In this document: positions 36,101 through 42,912 of the stretch, one piece after another | Numbering within the stretch: position 1 is the stretch's first letter | How the letters are laid out: the number at the start of each line of letters is the position of its first letter | Source: Pirellula staleyi DSM 6068 | GTDB lineage: Bacteria; Planctomycetota; Planctomycetia; Pirellulales; Pirellulaceae | Direction: 5' to 3' | Assembly (NCBI GenBank): GCA_945875845.1 | Contig: CAMCMB010000056.1 | Span: 1 to 45,850 of the forward strand | DNA length: 45,850 bases | Made by a program: the position numbers and the translations under genes | Notes under the pieces: model-generated | The model's database searches: none | Seen by the model: only the letters and a program-made list of their open reading frames with translations | Told to the model about the DNA's origin: nothing

Positions 36101-36885
36101 TTGAGGTCGCGAACAAAACTCGCATTGGCAGGCGCGTTGAGATCGTAGAACGTAATTAGTCCATCGAGGTCTGTGTCCACCAGCTTAGAACGAAGCGGCT
36201 CGACAATCTCTCCCTGATTGATCCATATGTTGAGATAGAGATCAGGATGCGTCGCGTCGATCCCCGAATCGATCACACCGACCACAACCGATGGGCTCCC
36301 TGTCGAACTATCCCACGCCTCGACCGCATCGATGTCTGCGTCCGGCAACGCCCCAAACTGACCGACATTGTGAAGACCCACGAGGCTAGAAAAGTCCGTG
36401 TCGTTTGGTGAAAAAGCGCTGCGGAAAAGCGTATTGACTTCGTGCGATGCAATATAAGGGTTCGACAGCAAGGCGGATTCTGTAGCCGATGCCGTCGTGG
36501 CATAAGTTCGAACGTGTACGAGGCCTCGAAGCCCGAGACCTCGAATCGCTTCGAAATCAACTCCGGCACTTTGGAGAAGCCGATCGATGCTTGAGAACGA
36601 ACCGAGGTGTGCGGACGCGTCTGCCGTCAATTGAATGACCCATTCGGCCTGTACGGCCGCTCGAGGACCGACAAATCGCAATTCCGCTTGCGACGGCCCT
36701 GGACCGAAGCCGACATCTGACGACATCGATTCCTTCCTATGGGCCGAAGCAAACCAAGCCGGCGAAGGGGCCTCGTCCGCTAAAATGTCAACGTTTGCCA
36801 GGAGGTAGCGAGACTCTAGGGACTCAACCACGAGCGATCGGAAGCGACACTTTCGATCCGAAATCTTCTTCCTTTCAGGGATCAT
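27115..36885 (-). CDS. Giant subtilisin-like (S8) surface protease with PD40, SdrD-B, FG-GAP, GEVED and dockerin modules
   Basis: 3256 residues from the ATG at 36885, which puts the export motif VESLESRYLLA at 19-29; a TTG at 36990 would add 35 residues without SD or homology support. Order (approximate): propeptide-like region 80-153; S8 domain with Asp206 (VIDSGID), His317 (GHGSHVAGT), Asn416 and Ser489 (NGTSMAAP), carrying an insert with Ca-binding-like DLNSNGYID and DTDRNGFID between Asp and His; a right-handed beta-helix of the choice-of-anchor/autotransporter kind (680-895); two blocks of TolB/PD40-type propeller repeats (925-1330 and 1545-1950, many xxSxDGRFVAFxS); SdrD-B-like domains (1450-1540, 1960-2070, 2080-2160); FG-GAP repeats (2170-2540); cadherin-like (2560-2790); GEVED (2790-2960); an unnamed beta region; a dockerin pair (3150-3220, RLDADGDGIVSPLDVL and VDTNGSNNSEPLDVL). 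Predicted active secreted protease; substrate unknown. First in a unit with the kinase. Confidence 0.9.
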   Translation of the reverse strand: MIPERKKISDRKCRFRSLVVESLESRYLLANVDILADEAPSPAWFASAHRKESMSSDVGFGPGPSQAELRFVGPRAAVQAEWVIQLTADASAHLGSFSSIDRLLQSAGVDFEAIRGLGLRGLVHVRTYATTASATESALLSNPYIASHEVNTLFRSAFSPNDTDFSSLVGLHNVGQFGALPDADIDAVEAWDSSTGSPSVVVGVIDSGIDATHPDLYLNIWINQGEIVEPLRSKLVDTDLDGLITFYDLNAPANASFVRDLNSNGYIDAIDLLRDPSWTDGLDTDRNGFIDDFFGWNFRDGTSESFAPNNPSDILGHGSHVAGTIGAIGNNERGVTGVNWKTSLMSLKFLDQNNQGDTASAIAAINYATMMRTQYNTNVRVLNSSWGQPGSPNTVLRNAILSAGEAGILVAAAAGNGNVLGQGVDNDRTPFYPASYDLENIVTVAASDGNDRLAPFSNFGISSVDIAAPGVGVRSTLPGGRYGDANGTSMAAPLVAGTAALLWSVLPQASVTEVRRALLESVDLKPEFINSVSSGGRLNAFSALQSTIFAPVAEVVTATNVVSSGGDSHEITVRYTDRNGLNTNSIGDDDLLVSHQWGNRETLPVILKASSIQSANNGTSVTATYILTPPGGTWDPLDFGAYSISTVAGSVLSQSKAIPIRSQAIGRFDVKIIDPSIVYVDSFFDANGNSSLRHAIEIANGEPSVPRTILLEGGRYAIEIPYLSDPGFNFFRADPNQFCTSTQSETSWSSPAFGDFDILGNVTIVGDLPKSTVIDAQGLDRVFKVHPGASLSLKRLTVAGGVSPPLQGGGGILSAGILNLDQVHIRNNAALGTSNGPSDELNRGGGIAVWAGDLNISQSRISENQSDIGGGLMLCGNTEAVINQTTIDNNRGGGVVSYASTDARIENSTVASNFGGAIQSRARDFDGGSAISYSPTISRDGQRVSFLSNANNLVPKDTNNSTDVFVTSLGDDIVERVNVSSANQQANSPSEAAAISGDGTTVIFYSAANNLTTGDDAFSKDLFARSLASKTTTLESPSVPASRDTRGIPAISDNGQLLVYQQAIADDAVNGWGVFVTDRSTASIQRLDLTIHSQAVNISFLNSNSVSGDGRFIALASEVSGTLDGTFHDIFVYDRQANALNMPALRLHNTTSNGSNFDPVFNFDGRFLAFTSDDSQLVSGDSNQAADIFVYDQTLQQLRRINLASNGSQADQPSSSPAISSDGRFVAFSSLATNLVPGDSNSASDIFVVDRTTGNVERVSMASDGSQANGASFSPSISGDGRYIAFESESNNLDAGNSSHRGTVGPSNRQVYVFDRIAKTVRCVSAFSQMSTVHLNSSTLAYNTGDETISGNVTSSNSLYAGNFTAFDFGSKTASLGNNVLASASSRESLHPQDILARDAVSKLGPFSSIDDLPPGYPLLLGNPAIDAASSERIGTLDQWNRLRIRPDAGALEAVSASATGSIFVDLNSNLLRDSNEVGLADITVFLDANGDGINQSSEIASVTAGGSLATVSNSDRGEFSFRNIPPTKQNFRAMVPDEWQASAEPLSMVGIGAVQGNGNSTLPAISPSGRVIAFLSNASNLVAGDGPNPNVFVYSRDEQSLERLPHEGMNLRVLCISGEQDQFVLLRDDTSVFLYDRKTKVLEPVSLTNSGELANGYSDNASANQDGNWIAFSSFAKNLVPNDSDDFSDIFLFHRAAKSVISVTLAANSVQGNNDSEEPSISSDGRFIAFVSDASNLVEEDRNGLSDIFVYDRIHGSIRRVNVSGDGSESNGFSYPPSISGNGRFVVFQSLASNLVAGDTNAASDLFVVDVQTSAIERLEIPFKATSQAVNYRPSISEDGQYIVFEAYNSIVAPSDTSLTKSVFVYDRFTSQSPTGSPSQPLASRFKRISQPSSGQANNGDSVRAAISKDGRTIAFQSTANNLVVNDTNQFSDIFTAPNPFESASRSVTLQVGQELTALTIGLSPKTGRLSGTLFNDVSVDEVFDLGDPGLAGWTVYLDVNNNGRRDGDEPIAMSNENGSYLFEDVPSFREYSVGVETPLGWVQMTPLPNTNGSRVFLPAAGNIDQRNFGFAPRGSTGQSENARIEGRVFTDSNQDGVQQANEPGNPGVEIYLDLNANERRDFDEPRNVSDSLGNYSFSSLGSRSYTVRALLGEGNQLTSPIGNKFSSVEQAFSSSSTVLSKPQDVIVEDFDGLNGPDIAVALYSGNSIVIQLNDGQGGFSSTPITVNIAPNGKGPVAMASGNLNGPIAKDLVVANALNSTISVFLDFDGTGFKSSSLLSVDAMPTKIVLADIDSDSDLDIVVASQTTNATGLLKIYLNNGQGVFTSGASISSGGKRPMSMVIQDLNRDQVPDIAIANQGDFGRANDNGNVSVILGLGNGGFAPVTTYLVGAGPLGIDASDLNGDGFQDLVVVNFSVNTASVLRGSATGSFTVLSEQLSVGQGPVQVSLFDIDGDQDNDILVSNLRSRSLSILRNRLSQEGSENPNSMLFEPAESFGVAQIATGPRLVFAAGDFDRSGTVDLALMNSESNSLTILSNEWIDGAHRIQVTGVGTTNEKNFGIRSEILKPSMDPFISPIEVLEDASPLSISMTGIKQGRVVGPPLRVTAFSSNPSVVPHPSVAYTEGSTTGRLAFATFKDAQGQAILSVVVRDAGADGQFDTSDDGTIERTVLVSVKPVNDPPSIVLRGNQIITQGSNLRTVLSFATAFRPGGGIDEQSQSIAEFIVTNDRTDLFLSQPAIDNDGNLRYQPSLTGSGAAKIGVQVRDNGGTDSGGLDRSSLQFFQIFVTDLADGDIDFGDAPTAAQSRLAASYPTQLKDNGARHRTGQLYLGSLVDAEQDGQPTHGALGDDQKIDDEDGISFAVTAMSSPIVPTIASLVAIASANSKLDAWIDFNQDGDWSDSGEQILAAASVTTGRNLIGFTIPAGSKAGMTYARFRLSSLGGLGVTGLAEDGEVEDHPIQILDTQETSTLTLFESELGQHELFVTGGSLVVLSQGKPIFSGPASNIERVLLVTSTGQSRYAIQLPMTNLFGTLQFVDSSSPITISTSEPKLNLAGFPTGSLYGIRTLDFSVAVPQVLQINVASIGAFNSDKSVRIVLGDQDTIESSLGWVLETRLLEQGKLVHVFKQSNSLVRMESSLPWQNPIHRLDADGDGIVSPLDVLVIINHLNRSSGSNTPGNLPLFDPSHPKAQHFVDTNGSNNSEPLDVLVVINHLNQRDTSGEGESSLQRNRRDRLQISAILEMYPELPDEDVGRSP

Positions 36886-37055
36886 AGATACTGGTCCGAA
36901 GAGACAATGTCGGTTTGGTTGAACCCAGTCTAATACGAACCGTTGATCAATTCCACCCTGCAATGCGGGGTCACCCCGTCGACTCGACAAATTATGGTTA
37001 AGATATATCCATCAAAGTTGCGTCATGGCCGTCTGAACAGTACCCGTCTCATGAA
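36886..37055. promoter_or_regulatory. Divergent promoter region between giant protease and heme/copper fusion gene
   Basis: Only 170 bases separate the preferred starts of two divergent genes, so both promoters should lie here. It contains CGGGGT-C-ACCCCG (36966-36978), a 6-1-6 palindrome next to GTCGACTCGAC, which is a possible operator. An AT-rich stretch (36990-37012) could hold minus-strand promoter elements, but I cannot assign -35/-10 boxes reliably. Confidence 0.4.
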
Positions 37056-40000
37056 ATGAACATGAATCACATCCGAACCGCATTCCTCATGGCACTCCTA
37101 TTCAACACAGGTATGGCCATATTCAACACAGGTAGGACCAGTGCCGCTCACCTCATCCAAGGCGGTTCGCCGGTGGTAGCACCACTCATTACTGGCAAAC
37201 CAGCACGCTTCCTGCGAATCGAGTTGCCAGGCGAAAAACGCATCCTCACGCTTGCGGAGGTGGAAGTGATTAGCGGCGGCAAGAACATCGCGCCGAGTGG
37301 GAAAGCGACACAGTCGAGCTCGAACGGCGATGCTGTGGCCGCACGTGCGACAGATGGAAACAAAGATTCCGACTTTGGAAAAAAAGGACAGACACACACA
37401 TCCAATGCGGGTTCGACCAACCCGTGGTGGGAGCTGGATCTTGGAAAGTCGGTGGACGTGGAATCCGTCGGCATTTGGAATCGCGGATCGTTGGCGGCTC
37501 GGTTGGACGGGTTCACATTGACGCTGCTTGATGAAAATCGAAAGGAGGTCTTCCGTGTGAGCGCTGTTGCTGCACCGGAATCGATGCGAATAGAGGTAAA
37601 GAACCAAGGCAATTTGGTTTACCTCACGTATGATGGCAAACCGGGCCAGCCCGCCGGGAGCGGATCGCGAGAAGCCATGGCGGAAAAGAAAAAGGAAAAA
37701 CCCAAGGCGGTTGAACCCAGCGGACCAACACTGGTCGAAGTGCCATCGGACTACCAAGATCCGACGACCTTTGCGTTTAGCAACGGCGATGTCGTAGCTA
37801 TCCTCGGGAATGGCTTGCCAGATCGTTTTCAACACGATGGTTGGATGGAGACGCTCTTGCAAAGCGCGATGCCTGCGCAGCAGTTGCGATTTCGCAATAT
37901 GAGCGCGAGCGGTGATCGCCCAGACTCGTTCCCACGCAGCAAGGGGGCGACGTCGATGACGGATTATCTGCGACATGTAAAGGCGGATGTTGTATTCGGT
38001 TTCTTCGGCTACAACGAATCCTTCGATGGCGTTACCAAAGCGGATGAGCATCGAAAGAAGCTCGTGGATTTTGTGAAGAAGACGCGAGGTTCCAAGGCCA
38101 ATGGAAAATCATTCCCACGCATCGTTCTGTTCAGCCCCATCGCTCATGAGGATACGCATAACGCTAACGTACCCGATGGCAAGTCGCACAACGTGCAACT
38201 CGAAGCCTACACGCAAGCGACCGAAGCCGCTGCAAAAGAAGCGGGCGTTGGCTTCGTCGATCTCTTCCATCCCTCCCTCGCGCTTTTTCAGGCGAGCAAA
38301 ACCCCACTCACGATCAATGGCGTGCATCTCACGGAAGAAGGTGATCGTCAACTGGCTGAGGTCATCGCCAAGGCATTGCTTGGAAAACAAGTCAGCTCAT
38401 CGCCATCCCTCGAACCACTGCGGGCTGCGGTACAAGACAAAGACATGCATTGGCGCAACCGCTACCGCGCCTCGGATGGCAACGACGTTTGGGGTGGCCG
38501 TTCGACGCTCACCTTTACCGATGGTCAAAACAACGCTGTCGTCCTGCAACATGAGTTATCCATGCTCGATGTCATGACCACAAATCGCGACCCGCGCATC
38601 TGGTCACTTGCGCAGGGCAGGGAGTGGAAGGTCGATGATAGCAACGTACCCGCGCCTGTTCCCGTTGTTTCCAATGTTGGCGGTGGCAGCAAGAGTTCGA
38701 GCGCGCAAAAGGAAGGCAGGCTTAACTACATCAGCGGCCAAGAAGGCATTCAATATATGGCGGTCGCCAAGGGGTTCGAGGTCAACCTGTTTGCCGATGA
38801 AGAGCGATTTCCACAACTCGCGAATCCGGTTCAATTGCAGTTGGATATCCCAGGTCGCATCTGGGCCGCAGTGTGGCCGACCTACCCAAAGTGGGAGCCG
38901 CTCAAGCCGATGAATGATGCCTTGCTTATTTGCCACGATGACGACCAAGACGGACGTGCTGATCGTGTTACCGAGTTCGCGAAAGTGCAGAATCCACTCG
39001 GCTTTGAGTTTTGGAACAACGGCGTACTCGTGACCTGCATGTCCGAATTGATCTACCTAAAGGATACCGATGGCGACGACAAAGCCGACGTACGCATCGT
39101 CATGCTGCAAGGCCTAGACACCTCCGACACACACCATGGCGCCAACAACCTCACCTACGGCCCAGATGGCGCAATCTACTGGCAGAGCGGCGTGTTCATG
39201 CAGCACAACTACGAGCATCCGTGGGGACCGTCGCTGAATTCCACCGCGTCCGCCATGTATCGCTTCGATCCGCGTCGCTTCACTATTTCGATGCACGCAG
39301 AAAACTCGCCGAACCCGCACGGTACCTCATTTGATCACTGGGGCAATCAATACGCCACCGACGGCACGGGTGGTCGCGCTTACCATGTGCGGCCCGTTGA
39401 CAAAGGTTTCAAAATGGTAGAGCTTTTGAAAAAGGAAGTGCGACCGGTCACGGCGAGCGAGATTGTGTCGAGCACACACTTCCCCAAGTCGATGCAAGGG
39501 GACTTCTTGATCTGCAACGTCATCGGCTTCCTCGGCATCAAACACTACCACCTTGATCGCAACGCCGAGACCGGAGCAGTCTGGGGCGAGCCAGCCGGCG
39601 ATGAGCTTACCGTCATCACAGTCAACGCCGACGGCAGCAAGACCGAAGAAAAATCACGCGGTCTGATGATGAGTGGCGACAAAAACTTTCGACCGTCCGA
39701 CGCGATCTTTGGGGCGGACGGGGCGCTCTATATCGCCGACTGGCACAACGCCATCATCGGCCACATGCAGCACAACGTCCGCGACCCCAACCGCGACCAC
39801 TCCCATGGTCGCATTTATCGCATGACGGCCATCGGTCGCCCATTGCAAGCGCCCGTCGCTCTCGCAAACGCACCGATCCCGGTGTTGCTCGAAAACCTTA
39901 AGCACCCAACCGATGGAGTGCGTCACCGGACTCGCATCGAACTTAGCGGCCGCGACAGCAAGGACGTCATCGCTGCCACTCAGGAGTGGATGAAGCAGTT

Positions 40001-41177
40001 CGACCCCAAAAAGAAGGACGATGCACATCCTCTCCTCGAAGCGCTGTGGGTTCACCAGCAGCACAACGTTCGCAACCTTCGACTTCTCGGACAACTCCTG
40101 GCGTCTCCCGAGCCCCACGCACGCCTCGCCGCCGCGACCGTCAAGCATCTCTGGTTCAACGTCGAAGCATCCTTCCGCGGTGGCGTCATCGCCGAGGAGG
40201 CCGAAGCTGCCCAGCAAAAGTCCGGCATACTCTCGGACACACCTGAACTGACCACCATCCGCATCGGCACCGTCCGAGAACGGATGATGTATGACGTGAA
40301 GCAGCTAGCAGTAAAGCCAGGCAAGAAGGTCAAGCTTACCTTCGCCAACAACGATTTCATGCCACACAACATTTTGCTGGTAAAGCCCGGCAAGGCCGAC
40401 GAGGTAGGCGTGAAGGCGATGGAGTTGGGGGCCAGGGGCTTCGATGTCAGCTACGTCCCCGAAAGCACCGACATTCTTTGGGCCAGCAAGTTGGTAGATT
40501 TGGGCGAGGAACAAGTCATCGAGTTCACCGCTCCGGAATTGCCGGGAGCCTATCCGTACATATGTTCCTTCCCAGGGCACCACCTCATCATGCGCGGCGT
40601 CCTCATCGTTGCAGAGAATGCCGCCGAGTTTCTGGCCAAGAATCCCGAACCGGTAGTGAAGGTCACGGAGTGGAAAATCAGCGACTTCACCGATGCCGAC
40701 TTCAAGCGAGCGGGCCAGCATCGGAGCTTTGACAATGCTAAGCAGCAGTTCACTGTCCTGGCCTGTGCCCAGTGCCATCAAATAGGAAAAGAGGGGATCA
40801 ACCGTGGCCCGAATCTCGTCGATGTCGTCAATAAATATAAAGGTGATGCGAAAGCAGTCTTGCAGGAAATTCTCGAGCCCTCACGTGGTATTGAGGAGAA
40901 ATACCGAAACGTGACGTTGCAACTTGAGGATGACAACGTAGTGACGGGACTGATCCTCGCGGAGGACAATGAAACGGTGAAAATTCAGACAGGCCCCAAC
41001 GGGGCACAGGTGGAGAATGTTGCCAAGAGCACCATCGTTTCGCGTCGTCCCTCGACGATCTCCATCATGCCCATGGGACTACTCAACTCACGGGACAAGG
41101 AGCAGATCCTAGACCTACTCGCGTATCTGCTCGCCGGCGGCAGCGCAAGCCACGCGGCGTTCGAGCACGCACACTGA
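37056..41177 (+). CDS. Discoidin / SGNH-like / PVC-type heme dehydrogenase / cupredoxin / cytochrome c fusion
   Basis: 1373 residues, exported (N-terminal hydrophobic segment, MNMNHIRTAFLMALLF). Domains: F5/8-type (discoidin) sugar-binding fold (about 45-205, NPWWELDLGKSVDVESVGIW); SGNH/GDSL-like fold (about 240-450) with block III GYNESFDG and block V NGVHLTEEGD, but block I reads LGNGLPDR, lacking the catalytic Ser; PVC-type membrane-bound dehydrogenase propeller (about 570-950, GFEVNLFADEERFPQLANPV, HHGANNLTYGPDGAIYW); HEAT-like stretch; azurin/plastocyanin-like cupredoxin (about 1069-1188) with type-1 copper ligands H1104, C1170, H1175 and M1179; cytochrome c (about 1230-1360) with C1237-A-Q-C-H1241 heme attachment and a distal Met candidate in IMPMG. 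It should oxidise a carbohydrate-like substrate in the periplasm and pass electrons via copper and heme. The substrate is unknown. It is monocistronic as far as visible. Confidence 0.9.
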   Translation: MNMNHIRTAFLMALLFNTGMAIFNTGRTSAAHLIQGGSPVVAPLITGKPARFLRIELPGEKRILTLAEVEVISGGKNIAPSGKATQSSSNGDAVAARATDGNKDSDFGKKGQTHTSNAGSTNPWWELDLGKSVDVESVGIWNRGSLAARLDGFTLTLLDENRKEVFRVSAVAAPESMRIEVKNQGNLVYLTYDGKPGQPAGSGSREAMAEKKKEKPKAVEPSGPTLVEVPSDYQDPTTFAFSNGDVVAILGNGLPDRFQHDGWMETLLQSAMPAQQLRFRNMSASGDRPDSFPRSKGATSMTDYLRHVKADVVFGFFGYNESFDGVTKADEHRKKLVDFVKKTRGSKANGKSFPRIVLFSPIAHEDTHNANVPDGKSHNVQLEAYTQATEAAAKEAGVGFVDLFHPSLALFQASKTPLTINGVHLTEEGDRQLAEVIAKALLGKQVSSSPSLEPLRAAVQDKDMHWRNRYRASDGNDVWGGRSTLTFTDGQNNAVVLQHELSMLDVMTTNRDPRIWSLAQGREWKVDDSNVPAPVPVVSNVGGGSKSSSAQKEGRLNYISGQEGIQYMAVAKGFEVNLFADEERFPQLANPVQLQLDIPGRIWAAVWPTYPKWEPLKPMNDALLICHDDDQDGRADRVTEFAKVQNPLGFEFWNNGVLVTCMSELIYLKDTDGDDKADVRIVMLQGLDTSDTHHGANNLTYGPDGAIYWQSGVFMQHNYEHPWGPSLNSTASAMYRFDPRRFTISMHAENSPNPHGTSFDHWGNQYATDGTGGRAYHVRPVDKGFKMVELLKKEVRPVTASEIVSSTHFPKSMQGDFLICNVIGFLGIKHYHLDRNAETGAVWGEPAGDELTVITVNADGSKTEEKSRGLMMSGDKNFRPSDAIFGADGALYIADWHNAIIGHMQHNVRDPNRDHSHGRIYRMTAIGRPLQAPVALANAPIPVLLENLKHPTDGVRHRTRIELSGRDSKDVIAATQEWMKQFDPKKKDDAHPLLEALWVHQQHNVRNLRLLGQLLASPEPHARLAAATVKHLWFNVEASFRGGVIAEEAEAAQQKSGILSDTPELTTIRIGTVRERMMYDVKQLAVKPGKKVKLTFANNDFMPHNILLVKPGKADEVGVKAMELGARGFDVSYVPESTDILWASKLVDLGEEQVIEFTAPELPGAYPYICSFPGHHLIMRGVLIVAENAAEFLAKNPEPVVKVTEWKISDFTDADFKRAGQHRSFDNAKQQFTVLACAQCHQIGKEGINRGPNLVDVVNKYKGDAKAVLQEILEPSRGIEEKYRNVTLQLEDDNVVTGLILAEDNETVKIQTGPNGAQVENVAKSTIVSRRPSTISIMPMGLLNSRDKEQILDLLAYLLAGGSASHAAFEHAH

Positions 41178-41305
41178 CGCACGGTCCGGGTGCTGATGCT
41201 TCTAGCCCGGAATCACCGGCCTTGTGGGCTGTTAATTGAATCAGCCGGAACGCGTTAGCGTCCGGTTCATGGAAAACCGGGGGCTAACGCTGAGGCACTC
41301 ACTTT

Positions 41306-41334
41306 GTAGCGGAACAGCGCAAGCTGTCCGGTGA
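41306..41334 (+). repeat. Family B palindromic repeat, short form
   Basis: GTAGCGGAACAGC-GCAA-GCTGTCCGGTGA, preceded by GCACTCACTTT. The stem ACAGC/GCTGT pairs around a short loop. It matches the kinase-terminal copy (23687-23715) and the copy at 43167-43195. Confidence 0.85.
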
Positions 41335-41357
41335 GGAGTCACAAATCACTTGGGAAT

Positions 41358-41424
41358 TCACCGGGCGGCTCGCGCCGCTCCGCTACGAAAACCTTTGTTC
41401 GAACCGAAAGCGAGCGCCATTTGG
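41358..41424 (-). repeat. Family B palindromic repeat, long form
   Basis: On the minus strand the core (41358-41386) reads GTAGCGGAGCGGC-GCGA-GCCGCCCGGTGA: same ends as the short form, but stem GCGGC/GCCGC. The extension GAAAAC...TTCGAACCGAAAGCGAG...GCCATTTGG (to 41424) is shared with 19881-19945 and with 43078-43143. Confidence 0.85.
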
Positions 41425-41481
41425 CTAACGCCCTGCGGCTGATACGAGCTGAAAACCGGGGGCTAACGCCCTGCGGCTGAT
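41423..41481 (+). repeat. 21-bp direct repeat, GGCTAACGCCCTGCGGCTGA type
   Basis: The unit beginning GGCTAACGCCCTGCGGCTGA is present exactly at 41423-41443 and 41461-41481, with GAAAACCGGG between. A degenerate third (AAAACCGGGGGCTAACGCTG) is at about 41273-41292. Confidence 0.85.
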
Positions 41482-41541
41482 TGGAATTGTGGAAAACTCA
41501 CTACTTCCACAACCCGCGTGCGTCGGTAGTATCCCATCGAA

Positions 41542-42912
41542 CTACATATTGATTTCAAAACCCTTGCGGTTTTCTCGCTTGAGGAACGAGTTCGCCTGAG
41601 CATCACCGATGATCTCACGCTTGATCGGATCCCACTTGAGTTCGCGGCCCACACGCATTGCGATGTTGGAAAGGTGACAGATCTCCAGCATGCGATTGTG
41701 CGACCAGACGTCCGAGATGGGTTGCTTCCGCGACTTGATACCTTCGATGAAGTTGGCGGTGTGGTTCGCGCTGACCTTGCCTCCGTAGACTTTTTCGATA
41801 GCCCCTTCCGGTAGCGGGTTTTCCTTCAACTCTTCAAGCGGTTTGCCTGTGATTTTGCCTCGGTTGACGAAGAACCGACCTTGAGTGCCCTCGAACAAAA
41901 TGCCATTGTCACCTTCGCTGGTGATGATCAACTCAACGTCGTTGGGCATGGCGGCGCGGATAGTGAAGTTCGTTGCCGCATTGTATTGGTCGCTTGGCAC
42001 CGGGTTGCCATCCTTGTATTCGACCGGCAACTTGTAGTCGACGGGCGTGATTTTACTTGGGCCCGTGTCCGTCGCGCCGAGCGCCCAACAGGCGATGTCC
42101 ACATGATGCGCACCCCAGTCGGTGAGTTTTCCTCCGGAGTACTCGTGCCAATTTCGGAACGAGTAGTGGCAATTGCTGAAGAGCGGTACGCCGCCACCGT
42201 AACCTTTTCGGAGCTCCGGTAGAGCCAGATAAGGAACTTTGGCCGCAGGGCCGAGCCAGAAGTCCCAATCAAGCCCTTCCGGTACGCCGACCGCTGGAAT
42301 GACAGGCGAGGACTCCATGCTGTCGATGCCACAAGTCACTTTCTTAACGGTCCCGATCCGGCCGTTTCGTATGAGTGCGATTGCCAAAAGGAAGCGTTGG
42401 TCTATCTCGGTTCGTTGCATTGTACCGACCTGAAACACGCGGCCGGTTTCTTTGACAACCTTCTCGATGAGCTTGCCTTCATCGATCGTCAACGTCAGCG
42501 GCTTTTCGCAATAGACATCCTTGCCGGCCTTCATAGCCTCAACCGCTATCTTCGTATGCCAATGGTCCGGCGTGGCGATCATGACCGCATCGATATCTTT
42601 GCGATCGAGGATCTTGCGATAATCGCTGTAGGCGTCCGGTTTCTTGCCCTGGCTCTTGTCCACCTTGGCTATGTTTGCCCCGAGCACCGTTGAATCGACA
42701 TCGGCAAGAGCCGCAAAATCGGCGAAGGCAAACGACTTGCTTGTAATCGTCCAGCCTTGATTTCGCAGTCCGATCGTTGCAAAGACAGGACGATCGATCG
42801 GCGACGCATAGCCGAGAGCCCGGTGGGCCGTAGGAAGCAGGACGCTTGCAGCCCCGGTGGTAGCGACACCTTGAAGAAACGTGCGCCGCAATGTCGGATG
42901 AGAGGATGGCAT
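41542..42912 (-). CDS. Tat-exported Gfo/Idh/MocA family oxidoreductase
   Basis: 456 residues. A twin-arginine signal is clear: R9-R10 in LRRTFLQG, then a weakly hydrophobic stretch GVATTGAASVLL. The mature part has a Rossmann-type NAD(P)-binding half (about 42-160: RPVFATIGLRNQG, AVMIATPDHWHTKIAVEAMKAG) with the family's conserved EKP at 136-138 (YCEKPLTLT), and a C-terminal alpha/beta half with the catalytic His region TDWGAHHVDIACWALG. Length and plan match the exported planctomycete Gfo/Idh/MocA enzymes that act on sugars or cyclitols; the exact substrate is not readable. The start ATG has AAGGA about 11 bases upstream. It is a single gene, convergent with the fusion gene and divergent from the PSCyt gene. 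Confidence 0.92.
   Translation of the reverse strand: MPSSHPTLRRTFLQGVATTGAASVLLPTAHRALGYASPIDRPVFATIGLRNQGWTITSKSFAFADFAALADVDSTVLGANIAKVDKSQGKKPDAYSDYRKILDRKDIDAVMIATPDHWHTKIAVEAMKAGKDVYCEKPLTLTIDEGKLIEKVVKETGRVFQVGTMQRTEIDQRFLLAIALIRNGRIGTVKKVTCGIDSMESSPVIPAVGVPEGLDWDFWLGPAAKVPYLALPELRKGYGGGVPLFSNCHYSFRNWHEYSGGKLTDWGAHHVDIACWALGATDTGPSKITPVDYKLPVEYKDGNPVPSDQYNAATNFTIRAAMPNDVELIITSEGDNGILFEGTQGRFFVNRGKITGKPLEELKENPLPEGAIEKVYGGKVSANHTANFIEGIKSRKQPISDVWSHNRMLEICHLSNIAMRVGRELKWDPIKREIIGDAQANSFLKRENRKGFEINM

Larger units (their letters stand above)
41178..41541. other. Intergenic region made mostly of repeats
   Basis: The 364 bases between two convergent genes carry almost only repeat units: CCGGAACGC-GTTA-GCGTCCGG imperfect palindrome (41245-41265), family B copies, and the GGCTAACG units. 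No gene is seen. No clear terminator with a T run was found for either gene. Confidence 0.6.

Noticed and set aside
27115-36990. TTG start at 36990 for the giant protease
   Set aside because: ATG at 36885 places the export motif at the usual distance from the N-terminus; the extra 35 residues look non-coding.
37098-38051. Minus-strand 317-codon frame
   Set aside because: Antisense of the discoidin/SGNH part of the redox fusion; GC-rich codon bias leaves few stops on the opposite strand.
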